Notes: a model not told the origin generated them from the letters alone. DNA of 64,000 nucleotides from Tretioscincus oriximinensis (GCA_022410635.1 JAJVDF010000162.1:936987-1000986); one strand, 5' to 3'. Counted from the first letter of the stretch, positions 12,587-23,395 are shown. Numbers and translations: made by a program.

Positions 12587-13620
12587 GGATGTGAGAACGA
12601 TTAGGAACTTAACGACAAATCTGGGCCTGGGCCAGAGGTACTGGTTACAAGATCTGTCATTACGGACTCAACTAAGTTCACAGGAATTAATCAATAGCAT
12701 GAGGGGAAGATCCAACCTAGAAATGGCGATCCAAAAATTAATAAATGGGGAGAGAAAATTGATTAAATTAATATATGATATGATTGTAATACATAAATAT
12801 AAAAATTCAGAGCTCCTCGATGATTTTTGGGGAACTCTGTTCCCCCAAATAAAACCTGTATGGTCCTCCTGGGTAAACGGTTTCCTTAAACACAGGGACG
12901 TTAGAATCAAGGAGACTGAATTTAAGAGAATATCTAAATGGTATCGTACCCCAGCCCAACTGTCCCACTATAATATGATATCACCCTTGTGTTGGCATGG
13001 CTGTGGGGACAGGGGAACATATTTACATATGTGNGGGCAATGTCCCCAGGTAATAAGGTTCTGGAATAATATTAGAGAACAAATTAAATTGATTGCAGAT
13101 ATTGTTATTCCAGATTCCCTTGAAATTTGGCTATTTGGCTTATTGGACTCCCGGTACGCCAATAATGAAGATAAACCAGTTATAAATACCGCTATCCTGC
13201 CTGCCCATATGGTGATTGTCAAAGAATGGAAATACCATCAAAATTGGACTATAGAGAACTGGTGGAAATATATTATTGAATTTATGAGTTTCGATATTTT
13301 ACAGTCTGTAAGACTGCAATTCATAGGCATTAATTTGAGACCCCACTGGACTCTTAAGTGGCAAAGGTTTATTGTTTACGGGTCAACTATAAGGGCTCAT
13401 CCTCTGCTACAACATGCAATACAGATGTTCCTCGAACAACGTTGGATTATGTAATATAGCAATAAGAATTTGGAGATACACAAATATTATGTTCTATAGG
13501 GTGGAGGGGTAAGGGAGGGGTAATATTTGTATTATGTTGTATTATTTTGTATAATTCTCTTTTTTCTCTTTGTTTGTTTGTTTTGTTATGGAAATCAATA
13601 AAAATGAATTTAAAAAAAAA
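12587..13620 (+). mobile_element. L1 LINE ORF2 C-terminus, 3' UTR and poly-A, with target duplication
   Basis: An open frame runs 12582-13451 (290 codons, its first codons in the target repeat). It carries the L1 C-terminal Cys/His region (CWHGCGDRGTYLHM...QCPQVIRFW), then WKYHQNWTIENWWKY, and ends FLEQRWIM. One ambiguous base sits near 13034. The 3' UTR ends aatcaataaaaatgaattt and an A-run. Exact repeats GATTGACTTGGT flank it (12575-12586 and 13621-13632), optionally extended by AAA. It is 5'-truncated: no reverse-transcriptase core or endonuclease. The uninterrupted frame suggests a fairly recent insertion. Confidence 0.93.
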
Positions 13621-13779
13621 GATTGACTTGGTCTGATTATTTTCTCCAAGGATTTTTTCTATGNTAAACAAAGGAGCAAAATCACCCTTTGAGTGTGTGA
13701 ACAGAGGCAGCCCTGGTTCTTCAGATTGACTTGACAAGTTTGAAGATGCTGAAGAACCATTAAAGGAAATCTTTAAATA

Positions 13780-13965
13780 TAAGAACATAACAGGATTCCT
13801 GCTGAATGGGGCCAGAGCCCATCTAGACCAGCCTTCTGTCTCACACAGTGGCCCATCAATTGCATTAGGGCAGTCGCAGGTACAAGAAGTAAAAACTCTC
13901 ACTTGTTCTTGACTTCCTACAAATGGTACTTCAGGAAAACTGCCTGCTTCCCTATCCTAAAGTTC
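13780..13965 (-). mobile_element. CR1-A LINE 3' UTR fragment
   Basis: Starts with tail-like ataagaacataacag and continues gctgaatggggccagagccc, the CR1-A 3' terminus in reverse orientation. Confidence 0.75.
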
Positions 13966-14944
13966 ACCTTGCTCCCTCACTTTCTTTGGTCCTGAAAATT
14001 CATCCTTAACCCATTTTTTTTTCTGGATTGAACCAGAAAAACAGACTAAAGTCATGCATCAGGACTGAAGAAGGCTTAAAAAGAAATGCCTGTCCAGGGT
14101 TCTTGGTTTACTGTGGAGGAAATGCTAACTTAGCCCCCGTATCCCTCCCAAATAAAAGCATTTGAACTTTGCAATTTTACCCCAAAGGTAGGCAGGTGGG
14201 AAGAGGGGGGGTAGCAAATATTGTATATGCAGATCACAACGTTACTGAGATTTTTATGCAGAAGTTGATCTTTCTAAATCCAGTGAGACGGTTCCTGTGT
14301 AAGTAGACAAAAATTGCCACCATGATTTCCGAAAGGTTTCTGAATTGCTCCATCTGGCAATAAAGCTTTCACTTCTTCAGCCTGTCCTGGAATTTATTAT
14401 CTTTTCTTCAAGGGGGAGAAGAGAGGAGGGGGGAAGGCAGGTGTTAACAGAGCAGTAACTAAAGCAGAGCTGAAGCTGTATTTACTGGAAACATTAGTAT
14501 ACCATTAACAATGCTGTGGAGAAGGAAAATATGCTCCCGAAAAGTAAAAGAGCAAACGCCAAAAAATATTTGTTGCAATCAGAGACACACGCTAAAGGCA
14601 ATCTTGCTAAGCAAGACACTTATTCCAATGATTTAATTGCATTTATTTGGAATCAACCCTTATAGAATCAATGTCTGCTATCTGGAAAGCATCTTTTATT
14701 ACTATAAAACAGCCCATCCAAGGGGCACNAAAGTGTCATTTTCCTATTTTAGATGTAGGGGGGAACTGAGGCTAATAAATTGGGGGATTTTCTGATCTTT
14801 GTAGTCCCAAGGGCCTTATAGTTAAAGCAAGACTTCTCCGTTAATGCTCCAAATTTACTGTGGGTGACAAAAAACCTTCTTACAGTTGGTGGGCTCATCT
14901 GTTACCTATCAGAGATTTTGTCTGTGGCCACCTTCCAGCTATTC
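13966..14944. other. no recognisable feature (intronic)
   Basis: Intron sequence with no coding or repeat family that I can name. Confidence 0.45.
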
Positions 14945-15135
14945 AAGGCTGACCAGATGACCCCTTTTGGGGGGTGGGGGCTCCCAGTTTTTTCTGAAGA
15001 ATTTTTTTTTCAAAAAAAGTTTTTTTTCAAATTTGTTTTTGTTTTTTAATTTTATTTTCCTCAAAAAAAAAAAAAACAGGAGGCACCCCAAAAATGGGTT
15101 TTCAACACACACACCCAAAAGGGGTCATCTGGTCA
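14945..15135. mobile_element. FB1 palindromic element, copy C
   Basis: Left arm ggctgaccagatgacccc then ctcccagttttttctgaag. Right arm caggaggcaccccaaaaatg then ggggtcatctggtcat. The last bases of the right terminus are lost, and no target duplication is visible. Confidence 0.75.
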
Positions 15136-15389
15136 TATAAAAATGGAGATAGGGATTTGCACCTTTGAGGGATATGAAACACCAATTCCCCCCTTTCAGA
15201 TGCAGCAGGCATTAGAAGCTGCCCCTGGTGAAAAGTCCTCTCTTCTATAGCCATTAAAGGATCAAAGCTTTATCCAGTTTATGTGGGCATCCTATGCAAA
15301 TCAGAAAAAATAGTTTTTAAACCATTTTTCTTGGTTTCTAATCCCAATGGAGGGCAGTTTAATAGCATTAAAGGCTATCAAAGGCTGTT

Positions 15390-16005
15390 TCTTTTCCTTT
15401 TTAAACTTTATTGACTTTAGACCTATGCAGTGAGTTATGATAATTGTGCAAGATATAAATAACGAGAATCATTTTGATTGTTACATCAAGTATATGCCCT
15501 TTAATACCCCCCCTCCCCTCGCCCACTCTCCCATGCCTGTCACCAGATTATTTACATGGATGGTTATTCTCAGCCAGTTCTACAAGAATCATAGCTCTAC
15601 TTTCTCTTCTCCTCCCTGGTCCAACCATAATATATGGCAATAATTTCAGCCATTTCTTCTCTACATCATCAGTGATGATGATATCCATATAGCATGGCCA
15701 TTTCATGTGTACTACCTCAAACTAAATATTCTCGACGACATAATGTTTCCACTTTTGCAGGTTTCACACTGAATAATCTTTCCATCCCAAGGCCATCACT
15801 AACTGTACTGCCTGCAGCATAATTTTGACTAGGTTTCTATATTTTACAGTGATTTTGGTCTAACTTTATTCATTCTCCAAAGGACCGTTGCACAATAGTA
15901 TTCATGATGGTGTTGATCGTATTTCTGGCATTTTTCCACATGGTTTGCACTTTCTCACAATCCCACCACAGGTGTTTATAAGTTCCCTTGTCTTTTATCT
16001 GTCTA
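15390..16005 (-). mobile_element. L1 LINE 3' end
   Basis: The minus strand encodes the L1 ORF2 C-terminal motif KDKGTYKHLWWDCEKVQTMW near 15940-15985, and a GWKDYSV-like block further on with stops and shifts. It ends at aataaagtttaaaaagg (plus-strand about 15395). It lies back-to-back with the plus-strand L1 that starts near 16010. Confidence 0.75.
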
Positions 16006-16009
16006 GTTC

Positions 16010-16850
16010 AGGGCCTACCAGCCTTCAATGTCATCTCAAAAGAGCATTTCACGGCTTTGATGTTACTTCCTTTTGGAACATTGTTGCAAATGAATTAAGC
16101 AATATTCTTTGGGTTTTATACTACAATCTAAACCACTTTTAATAATGGGTAAATTAGATGATCCAGGAATATCTAATCAAGTGTGTTATGTATTAAAAAA
16201 TGCAATATGGGCTTTTCAGCTGTTATTGTTCNGGGATGGAAGGACAAAAATCATTGGATGCTATATAGATGGTTTGAATATCTTGCAGAATTTCTATTAG
16301 ATGATACGATCAGAGAAAGAAGAATGTGGTTCTTTGGAATACCTATCCCGAGGTCTTGGTTTATGAATTGGAACCCACTGATAATGTATGATGCTGGGAG
16401 CAATAATATTTTGGTCAACAACACCATCAATATGCTCCTCAACCAAAGACTCCTATTGTAATACACCACAGGTGTGGGCAAGAGATATGTTATTTTCTGT
16501 ATATGTTAATTTGCTTTATTCATTTATATATATTCTTTTTCCATTATATTTTTTATTAGGTTTCAAACATGTCTAACCTATGTACATATATATGCTGCCC
16601 AGATGACCCCTTCTGGAGGGGTTGAAAACCCATTTTTGGGGTGCCTCCCANTTTTTTCTGAGGAATTTTNTTNNAAAAAAAANGGGGGGNTNNNNNTTTT
16701 TTNNNCNNANAAAAANNGGNNGNNNCCCNAAAAATGGGTTTTCAACACCACCACCACCCAAAAGGGGCCATCTGGTCAGCCTATATACTGTATGTACATA
16801 GGTTAGACATGTTTGAAACCTAATAAAAATATAATGAAAAAAAGAACCTC
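16010..16850 (+). mobile_element. L1 LINE 3' end, hosting an FB1 copy
   Basis: The plus strand encodes a decayed ORF2 C-terminus (FWNIVANELSNILW, then GWKDKNHWMLYRWFEYL, ending MLLNQRLLL at about 16459). The 3' UTR is interrupted by FB1 copy D and resumes to end aaacctaataaaaatataat plus A-rich sequence near 16844. Confidence 0.7.
16591..16783. mobile_element. FB1 palindromic element, copy D (centre ambiguous)
   Basis: Left end gcccagatgaccccttc and right end ggggccatctggtcagccta, with arms containing tgaaaacccatttttggggt. The centre (about 16669-16727) holds many Ns, as expected where hairpin DNA sequences poorly. Flanking L1 sequence is itself inverted on both sides (16534-16590 versus 16784-16844). 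Confidence 0.75.
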
Positions 16851-16999
16851 TTTTCACGAACATACTTGCCCTAGAGAACTGGTCACAAGTTATAGCAATC
16901 TCCAAATTCGCCACCAAACCAACAGCTAAAGCTACTAACAGTCTGAATTTGCCAGAGGTGTCATCAACATTAACCAAAAGACAGAAGGGGGAAATGGCA

Positions 17000-17245
17000 T
17001 GATCAGATATATATATATATATTGCAAGATGGGCATGAGCAGGAGGCAAATTGTGAACTACCTAGAACACAAATGGCACTACTTGGCGCCCAGAGTGATA
17101 GAACATAAGATTGACAAAATTATTAAAGAAAAAAATTTCAAAACTAAAGGAGTAGAGGCTGAAGCTCATCTACAAACGCTACAGAACCACGCCTCTTTTG
17201 AGCTATTTTATCACTAATCTCACACCGGGATGTTGGCACTGCCAC
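17000..17245 (+). mobile_element. L1 LINE ORF2 fragment
   Basis: Encodes YLEHKWHYLAPRVIEHKIDK with downstream FYH and, after a stop, LTPGCWHCHKDKE, resembling the sequence up to the L1 C-terminal Cys/His motif. It is fused to CR1-A at about 17246. Confidence 0.5.
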
Positions 17246-17608
17246 AAAGACAAGGAAATAAGAACAGACAAAGGAAAGTATTTTTTCACCCAGAGGGTCA
17301 TCTACCTGTGGAAGTTACTTCCTGAAGAGGTGGTGNTAGCTAACAGCTTGGATAGTTTCAAGACAGGGCTAGACAGGTTTATGGACACCAAGGGTATCAA
17401 TAGCTACTAGGATGGATCTTTTGATCCTGCCTGCGGGATAGAGCAACAGGCTGGATTCCTGAATTACCATTTGAAGGGANTGGAGAACAAGTGAGGGTTT
17501 TGCCTTCTTCTGCTTGAGACTGCCCAGGTGGGCCGCTGTGTGAGACAGAATGCTGGACTAGATGGGCTCCAGTCCCATTCACCTCTTATGTTCTTATGTT
17601 CTTATTTC
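17246..17608 (+). mobile_element. CR1-A LINE 3' end with octamer tail
   Basis: C-terminal coding remnant (RTDKGKYFFTQRVIYLWKLL...DSFKTGLDRFMDTKGINSY) and complete 3' UTR ending tcttatgttcttatgttctt. The clean tail shows the true 3' end of the family. Confidence 0.9.
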
Positions 17609-19885
17609 AGCCTTTCTGTGGTCACACACAGACAGCTAAAGTTTTTGTAGAAAGACAGACTCTGCACCTGCTTTGCACATCTTTCCCCAATAACCCAGCA
17701 TCCACCAAAGATAAGACAGAAGATGCAGCTGTATCATCTGTCACAATGCATGGATGTAAGTGGCTATTGCACTGGGAAAGCATTTCCAACCATAACCTGT
17801 AAAATTATAACCAGGAGCAAGAACAACAGAAGAGGAGCAGAAGTTTCTCTGCCAAAACACCGCATGCGCGATCCAGATTTCTCTTGGATCGCGCCTTTCA
17901 CTGGCAGGTTAATTGAAATGCCAGGAAGTCAGGGCTTCTGTATCTCAGGGAGTGGGGAGGCTGTTCTATTTTCCTTTGTTTAATAATATATGTGGAATAA
18001 ACCCCAAGAGGGTGTCAAGACTCGCGTAATGCATGAAAGGATGATCAGCAAGGAACGAGGGAAAGGACTCTAACACAGAAAGGGTAGGCATTCTTTGCCC
18101 ATATATGCAAAAGGTTATCCATTCAAACGATAACTTCTCCTGTGAAAGGGGTCAAATGGAACTAGGGTTACCCACAAAAAAGGTGTGGAAAATAGGACTG
18201 TTCACCAGGTGATGCAGTATTCGATGCTGCACTCGGTGAAAATCCCCCTTTCCCAAACCCATTAAACTGAAAATCTCCTGCCTTGTGGTTTGATGTGTTA
18301 ACTCAAACGGAAGTGGAGGGAATTTGCAACTGGGGCATTAATGGGAGTTGGAGTTCCATCAGGCAGAAAAAGATGGATACTGATGAACAAAGCATTCATC
18401 CCAGAGCAAACTCAGACCCTGGTAATGGAGGTGAGTACGTTGGGGGGGAGGGGGCATGAATTATAGTGAACCATAATTATATTTGAATGGTTTGCACAGG
18501 CAAAGGAGAAGGAAAAGGAGAAAGAGAAAGAAAAGGGAAAGGAGAAAGAAAAGGAGAAAGGGAAGGAAAAGGAGGTGAATCTGGCATTTATACCCAGCTC
18601 TCAGTGTACAGAGCAGCTATGTACACTGCACACTGTGCACAGCACACTGAATCACCCTGAGTTCACAAAGCCCTGATTTGAATTAAAACCAAACGGAGAG
18701 GATTGTAACGAAACATGGAAAACCATGGTTTGCATGAAACCAAGGTTCATATGAAACAAATAAACACGGTTTGCNTGTGAACTGAAGTACCATGATTTGT
18801 CGTCGTCCCCCCCCCCCCAAAAAAAAGAAATTAAAAAATGGCTCAAACCAAACCTGAACCAAGGTTACTTCTTCAGACGTGTCTANGAAAGCTCCTGCCA
18901 CCTACCTTTCTCCTGTTAGTTTCCAAGTGCCACTAGCCCCATTGCTGGACTTTCTACTAAGAGTAACATAGCTGTTTTCCTGAAATTGGCTACCAAGAGT
19001 ACTTTATGTTGTTTGGGTGGAACTGGACTACTAGAATTCAGTTCATACATATCTCCAAGGCTATTACATGTCTTTTGTCATCTCATACACTCAGTTTCCG
19101 ACATGTCTACGGGATCTCATGCCTATTACTTTCCCCTGTTAGTCTCCAAAAACGATTAGCTCCATTTCTGGTCTTTCTGAACTAAGACTAAGTTATTTCT
19201 CTGGANTCGATTCTCATTATCATGACCTGGAACCCTGGTTCAGATCCTTCCTTCAACCATGATCTCCAGCAGAATGATCCTGCTTCGATCAATGAGACAC
19301 AGCCTGCTCTACTTCACAGGATCCTGTGTGAAAATGATATGGGAGCACTTCACCCATGGTAGATCACCCAGGAATCTTCACAAAAAGGAGGCACCTAGAT
19401 GAGAACTTGCACGGGCAAAAGGCTTTGTGGAAAAGATTCAAACAGAAACTTCGGCCTTATCGCAAATATTGTCAATTCTTGCACATCAAAAGCATCTAAA
19501 GGCTCCTGTTGATTATCTGAGGGCGCTTAAGTTTTTAACAGGGGGGAAAAGCGTGACAGGAGTTTTGCAGCTTTCCTGTGCATGAAAAAGAGGAATTTTC
19601 ACTACAGTTATAAGCTGCAACTGGTGAACGTTCCTTTTTCCCCACACCAGTTGAAGATGCAAAACTCCTATTCTGTGTGTGTGTTTTGGGGATAACCCTA
19701 TGCAAACCATCCTGTTCTCTCTTTTCTTTTTATGACCGTAGGCAAGCCCTGGACTAGACGGAATTGGAAACCAGCTGGCACTGACCGTGGCCCATGTGCA
19801 AAGTGCAGTTTGCCCCTTGACTAGCTCCAAAACATTTGTATTTATACCTAACCCTGAAGCCATTCTGTTGAAACAGGCCTGTCTC
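17609..19885. other. no gene recognised; purine tract and short hairpin
   Basis: Includes a purine tract (18496-18575) followed by gcatttatacccagctctc, perhaps a decayed SINE tail. A 10 bp perfect hairpin GCGCGATCCA/TGGATCGCGC lies at 17866-17875 and 17885-17894. The remainder shows no exon-like signal. Confidence 0.45.
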
Positions 19886-20035
19886 CACTGACCCCTTTTC
19901 TGGGTTTTACCCTGGTATAGATCCTTGTCCATCCACATGCCAGTGTAGGCTATGGCAGGCCCCATTCGGGGCCTGCCATAGCCTAAACTAGCATGAAGAT
20001 GGCAGGCTCCTATTCCGAGAGGAGTATTAGCATTG
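19886..20035. mobile_element. MITE-TAA related copy beside the CHRNA4 promoter
   Basis: Contains aggcctgtctccactgaccc at the left, a central palindrome around ggcaggcccc/ggggcctgcc (19952-19978), and catgccagtgtaggctatgg as in the other copies. The ends are decayed. It lies within 300 bp downstream of CHRNA4 exon 1. Confidence 0.45.
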
Positions 20036-20199
20036 GTGCCAATAGAGTAGGTTAAGGCATTTTTGCCCTTCTGTGTGGGAAAGAGCAGATCCCACCCCCG
20101 CCTGGGATGCAGTGGGGAAAGAGGAGGTAGAGGCAGGGGAGGAGGGGGGGGGCATTGCTTTGGCGAAGGGCTGGGGAGGGTCTTGGAGAATCTTCTGGT

Positions 20200-20830
20200 T
20201 TTTTCTGCTGCAAAGCGCCCGGATTGCCAAAGTTTCTCCCCGGGAGGCTGCGCGCAACTTACCCGGGAAAAAGTGCGCGCAAAGCAAGACGAAGAGAGGC
20301 TCCCGGATCGCGAGGAATCCCATTGTGGAGCCTCCGGGCCGCCAAGGCGCCCTCCTGTCCCTCTCCTCCGCCGGTCAGCGCACGAATCCGTCCGGGTGCC
20401 TCGTCCACACGCCCCTTCCCATCCCGGCTTTAACGCAGCCGCCGTCCATGGCCTCCTGCGGGGTTCCTCTCGCGTGGGGCCACCAGCTCGGTCCCCTGCC
20501 GGGTGGCTGCGGCCGGAGAAGCAGCTCGCCGCTCGGGGATCGCCTCCGGCTTCGTCTCGCCCCCTTCTTCCGACGCCACGCCCATCCACACCTCGTCCCC
20601 AACGCGCCTTCAGCCCCGCCGAAGTGCCGAGTCCGGGAGGCTCTTTTGGAGCGGCGACAGGAGCAACCAGCGCGCCTTTCCTGGGCGGAAGAATCGCAGT
20701 CCTGAAAGCGACTCGAGTGCGGGCTGGCGACGGCGTCAGGGGGACCACGGGACGGCTCCAGGTGCCCAGACTCCCCAGCGCCTGCCCTGCTGGGGCTGAG
20801 CTTCGCCCTGAGTTTTTAGGGGGAAACAAT
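20200..20830 (-). promoter_or_regulatory. CHRNA4: CpG island, probable CHRNA4 promoter and 5'UTR
   Basis: The stretch is GC-rich and dense in CpG, unlike the AT-rich, CpG-poor DNA on both sides. It covers coding exon 1 and about 500 bp upstream of the ATG on the minus strand. GC-box/KLF-like motifs include ctgggcgg (20681-20688), agccccgcc (20612-20620), gccacgccca (20575-20584) and cacgccccttccc (20408-20420). No TATA box stands out, which fits a CpG-island promoter. A transcription start cannot be fixed from sequence alone. An upstream ATG at 20447-20449 opens a 24-codon frame ending at 20375, 51 bp before the CHRNA4 ATG, so a start above 20449 would give the mRNA an upstream ORF. A polypyrimidine tract follows at 20840-20935. 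Confidence 0.75.
20263..20323 (-). CDS. CHRNA4: CHRNA4 coding exon 1 (initiator Met and signal peptide)
   Basis: On the minus strand an ATG at 20321-20323 in good Kozak context (A at -3, G at +4) opens a 61 nt segment encoding MGFLAIREPLFVLLCAHFFP plus one base, then a strong donor GTAAGTT (20256-20262). The peptide is a signal peptide: short charged start and a hydrophobic core (LFVLLCAHFF). The leftover G joins the CC at the start of exon 2 (4818-4817) to make GCC (Ala), so reading continues in frame into [12 protein letters not shown]. That phase-1 junction fits the known alpha-4 gene layout, and the peptide resembles the avian alpha-4 leader as I remember it (MGFL start, FPAF junction). 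The exon sits at the left margin of a CpG island. A 473-codon open frame covering this stretch in another phase is a GC-rich artefact. Remaining doubt: no transcript is available here. Confidence 0.88.
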
Positions 20831-21104
20831 GGTGCGTCTCTCTTTCCTACCTTCCTTCCTTCCTCCCTTCTTCCTTCCTCCCTTCTTCCTTCCTTTTTTT
20901 TTTCCTTCCTTCTTTTTCCTGTTTCCTCCTGCACCTCTGTTGTGGAGGAAGACCCGAGAGCCCCTTCTTTTCGGACGGGGTGGGAGGACGGGGAGACCTG
21001 ACTCCACCCGCCAAGATCTCCCCGGATTGCCTTGCGAGAAGAGGCACGGAGGAAGATCGCTCCAGATTGGCACCGCCTGCTCTGGAAAGCGTCACCGTCT
21101 CCCG

Positions 21105-21235
21105 TCCTGTCCCCACTGGGCGTTATTCTGGGCTACATCCTGGAATAGGGGCTGCCATCTGCATGCTGGTGTAGGCTATGGCAGAGTCTACTCTGGCTCG
21201 TGGATGGCCAACCCCAAATAAGGATAAACTGGGAC
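21105..21235. mobile_element. MITE-TAA related copy
   Basis: Shares tctgggctacatcctggaat and gctggtgtaggctatggcag with the family. It lies just upstream of the CHRNA4 CpG island. Confidence 0.4.
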
Positions 21236-21689
21236 AATTTCCCATCTCAAACTTCTTCTTCCTCGATTCTCTATTCTCCAGCTAGGCACCAAGAAAACAC
21301 CCAGAGGTCTCTGCTTCCTGGCAGAATTCCTGTTTTATGGCTCTACGTTTTATTTCTGCCTGCTTTTCTACACCGTTTTTATCCCCCATGATGAAAGTGC
21401 TTATTATAAAAGCTTGGATGCCCAGCAGCTTCACAAGGCTGGCAGAAGCAGCAGCCCAAATATGAAAAGAATGAAACAGAGCCCAGCATGCTGAACAGCA
21501 GAGCATTCTGGGAAGTGTAGTCCAAACAGTGGGCGGCCTCTTCCATCCAGCCTGCATGGGACCCTGCCCTGCAGACTACAGCTCCCAACCAGCACCACAA
21601 CTAAGCCCTGACAGGGAGAACGCCTCTTAGGCAATCTGTGCCCAGTCCCACCCACAGGAAACATTTTTGCTTCTTATAGGAAGTTGTCC

Positions 21690-21825
21690 AGTGGAAGTTA
21701 TGCACATGCTCCTAACAGGGCCTGCCATAATCTGTAACGGCATGTCGGTCGATGGCCAAGATTTGTGCTGAAATATAACCCAGAATGAGGCTCAATGGGA
21801 AAAGGCCCGGAGACCAGTTTGGTAA
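21690..21825. mobile_element. MITE-TAA related fragment
   Basis: Shares gggcctgccataatctgtaa and aataacccagaatgaggctc-type sequence with the family. Its ends are unclear. Confidence 0.35.
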
Positions 21826-22414
21826 CTGGGAGCCCATTCACCCTCTTTTACACCTGACCTACACTGTGCGAGCTCCCCTAGTTGTCTCTGTTTAGTACCC
21901 AGGGGGTGCAGGCAGGGGTTGTCACCCACTTGCCACCCGCAGTCTGCCAGCCCTCTATACCCCATCCCCTGGCCTTTGTGTGACCCTCTGACACTAGCAC
22001 TCCATTTGCTGAAATCTGGCAGGGTGGGGCACAATTCTACATTCCTCTGCCCTCCGTTGTGTGGCGTTGAGTGCATCTCGAATGAGAAACAAGGTCAGTA
22101 TGCAAACACACACACACACACATGCACACACAGCTGGCCTATAAAAGCAAAGTATCCAAGGTCCCACTATGCCCATTCACTCTAAGCGAGACTCTGCTTC
22201 TTGGAGAGGGAGGCGTCTAAAGACCCATTGCGGAAAATCGGGGGAAAGTTTTGCCTTCATCTTTAACTTGAGATGCCAAGAAGCAAGGGATGGGTCACCG
22301 ACACAGATGGGCGGCAGCCTGCTCCAGCAGGGCTCCTTTGGTGTTCTTAATTTATTTATTCTTTTTGCCTTTGTGCATTTTTTTTTAATTTAGGGATGGC
22401 TACACGTGTAAGCA
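21826..22414. other. no recognisable feature; short (CA)n
   Basis: Contains a short ACACACAC run near 22106-22130. No exon or repeat family was identified. Confidence 0.45.
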
Positions 22415-22735
22415 GGCACGGATAGCTCAGTCGCTTAGGAATTCTTCTCTCACCTGGGCAATGGGGTTTCGAAGCCCTGTGTTGGAAGTGGGGAGGGCTG
22501 AGCACCTTCCACTAGCCTGTAGCTCTAGCCAACCCAGCTATTCGAAAGCATGAATTGCAAGAAATGGCAACTGAATGCAAGTAGATACATGGGAACCACC
22601 ATAGCCTGGTGGGGAAGATAGAATGTGAGCCTTCGGGCAAAATATATCCTTGTAAGCCACTTTGAGTCCCTTGAAAGGTGAGAAAAGTGGGGTATAAGAA
22701 CCAAGTTCTTCTTCTTCTTCTTTTTCTTCTAAATA
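22415..22735 (+). mobile_element. SINE-2, full-length reference copy
   Basis: tRNA-like head with A box tagctcagtcgctta and B box ggtttcgaagccc, body aacccagctattcgaaagca, then tail gagaaaagtggggtataaga and a CTT-rich terminus. It is transcribed by Pol III in principle and mobilised by a LINE partner; the tail is shared with SINE-1 variant b. Confidence 0.9.
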
Positions 22736-22895
22736 ACCCATCATTTTTGTGCAGTCGTTTTTCAAGCAGGGTTGCCTAGATCTGCAACTGGTTCCTTTCG
22801 TGCAGCCGTCTAATCCGGTTTAAGGAGAGCACCAGGGTTGCTCATGTGGCACCCTTTATCACCTGACATCTAAGGGCATTTTTGCATTAAGAACA

Positions 22896-23194
22896 TAAGA
22901 ACATAAGAGGAGGCCTGCTGAATCAGGACACAGGCCACCTGACCTAGCCTTCTGTCTCACACAGTGGCCCACCAATAGCACCTGGGCAATTTCATGCAGA
23001 AAAAGGCAAAACCCTTATCTATTCCTGTCTTCAAGCTATGCAGGCTGCTGGCCATCACCACTTCTTCTGGAAATGAATTCCAAAGACCAATGGCCCTCTG
23101 GGTGGAAAAAGACTATCCTCTGTCTGTCCTAACTCTTCTGCCCATAAGTTTCAAGGTGTACCCTCTGGTCCTAGTGTTATGGGATAGCGAAAAT
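22896..23194 (-). mobile_element. CR1-A LINE 3' end with apparent target duplication
   Basis: Octamer tail (ataagaacataagagg) at the left, then 3' UTR and C-terminal coding remnant, truncated at 23194. An 18 bp direct repeat ATTTTTGCATTAAGAACA lies at 22878-22895 and 23195-23212; part of it overlaps the tail sequence. Confidence 0.8.
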
Positions 23195-23212
23195 ATTTTT
23201 GCATTAAGAACA

Positions 23213-23395
23213 AGGAGAGGACACTCCTTAAAGCTGAGTAAGGACAGACAAGGGGGGAAGTATTTTTTTCACCCAGAGGTCATTCATCTATGGAATTCAC
23301 TTCCAGAAGAAGTGGTGGTAGCCTGGATAAGCTTGAAGACTGGGTTAGATAAATTCATGGAAGACAGGTGTATCAATTATAAAATTAAAGTTAGC
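23213..23395 (+). mobile_element. CR1-A LINE fragment, opposite orientation
   Basis: Encodes a remnant of LKLSKDRQGGKYFFHPEVIH and HLWNSLPEEVVV with flanking UTR sequence. The minus-strand CR1-A to the left appears to have inserted beside it. Confidence 0.75.

Noticed and set aside
17866..17894. Short perfect hairpin as a regulatory RNA or terminator
   Set aside because: A single 10 bp stem in eukaryotic intron DNA, with no T-run or repeat context to support a function.
19513..20934. 473-codon open frame on the minus strand
   Set aside because: It runs through the CpG island and intron 1 in a phase different from the real CHRNA4 exon 1. Its residues are low-complexity (RRKEKKKEGRREE) or GC-biased; stop codons are rare simply because the DNA is GC-rich.
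20063..21001. 312-codon plus-strand frame in the CpG island
   Set aside because: It overlaps CHRNA4 exon 1 and its promoter in antisense. No domain, and biased Arg/Pro/Ser composition from GC-rich DNA.
22415..22500. tRNA gene candidate (A and B boxes)
   Set aside because: The boxes belong to a SINE-2 head; no cloverleaf with an acceptor stem is evident, and several copies with the same body and tail exist.
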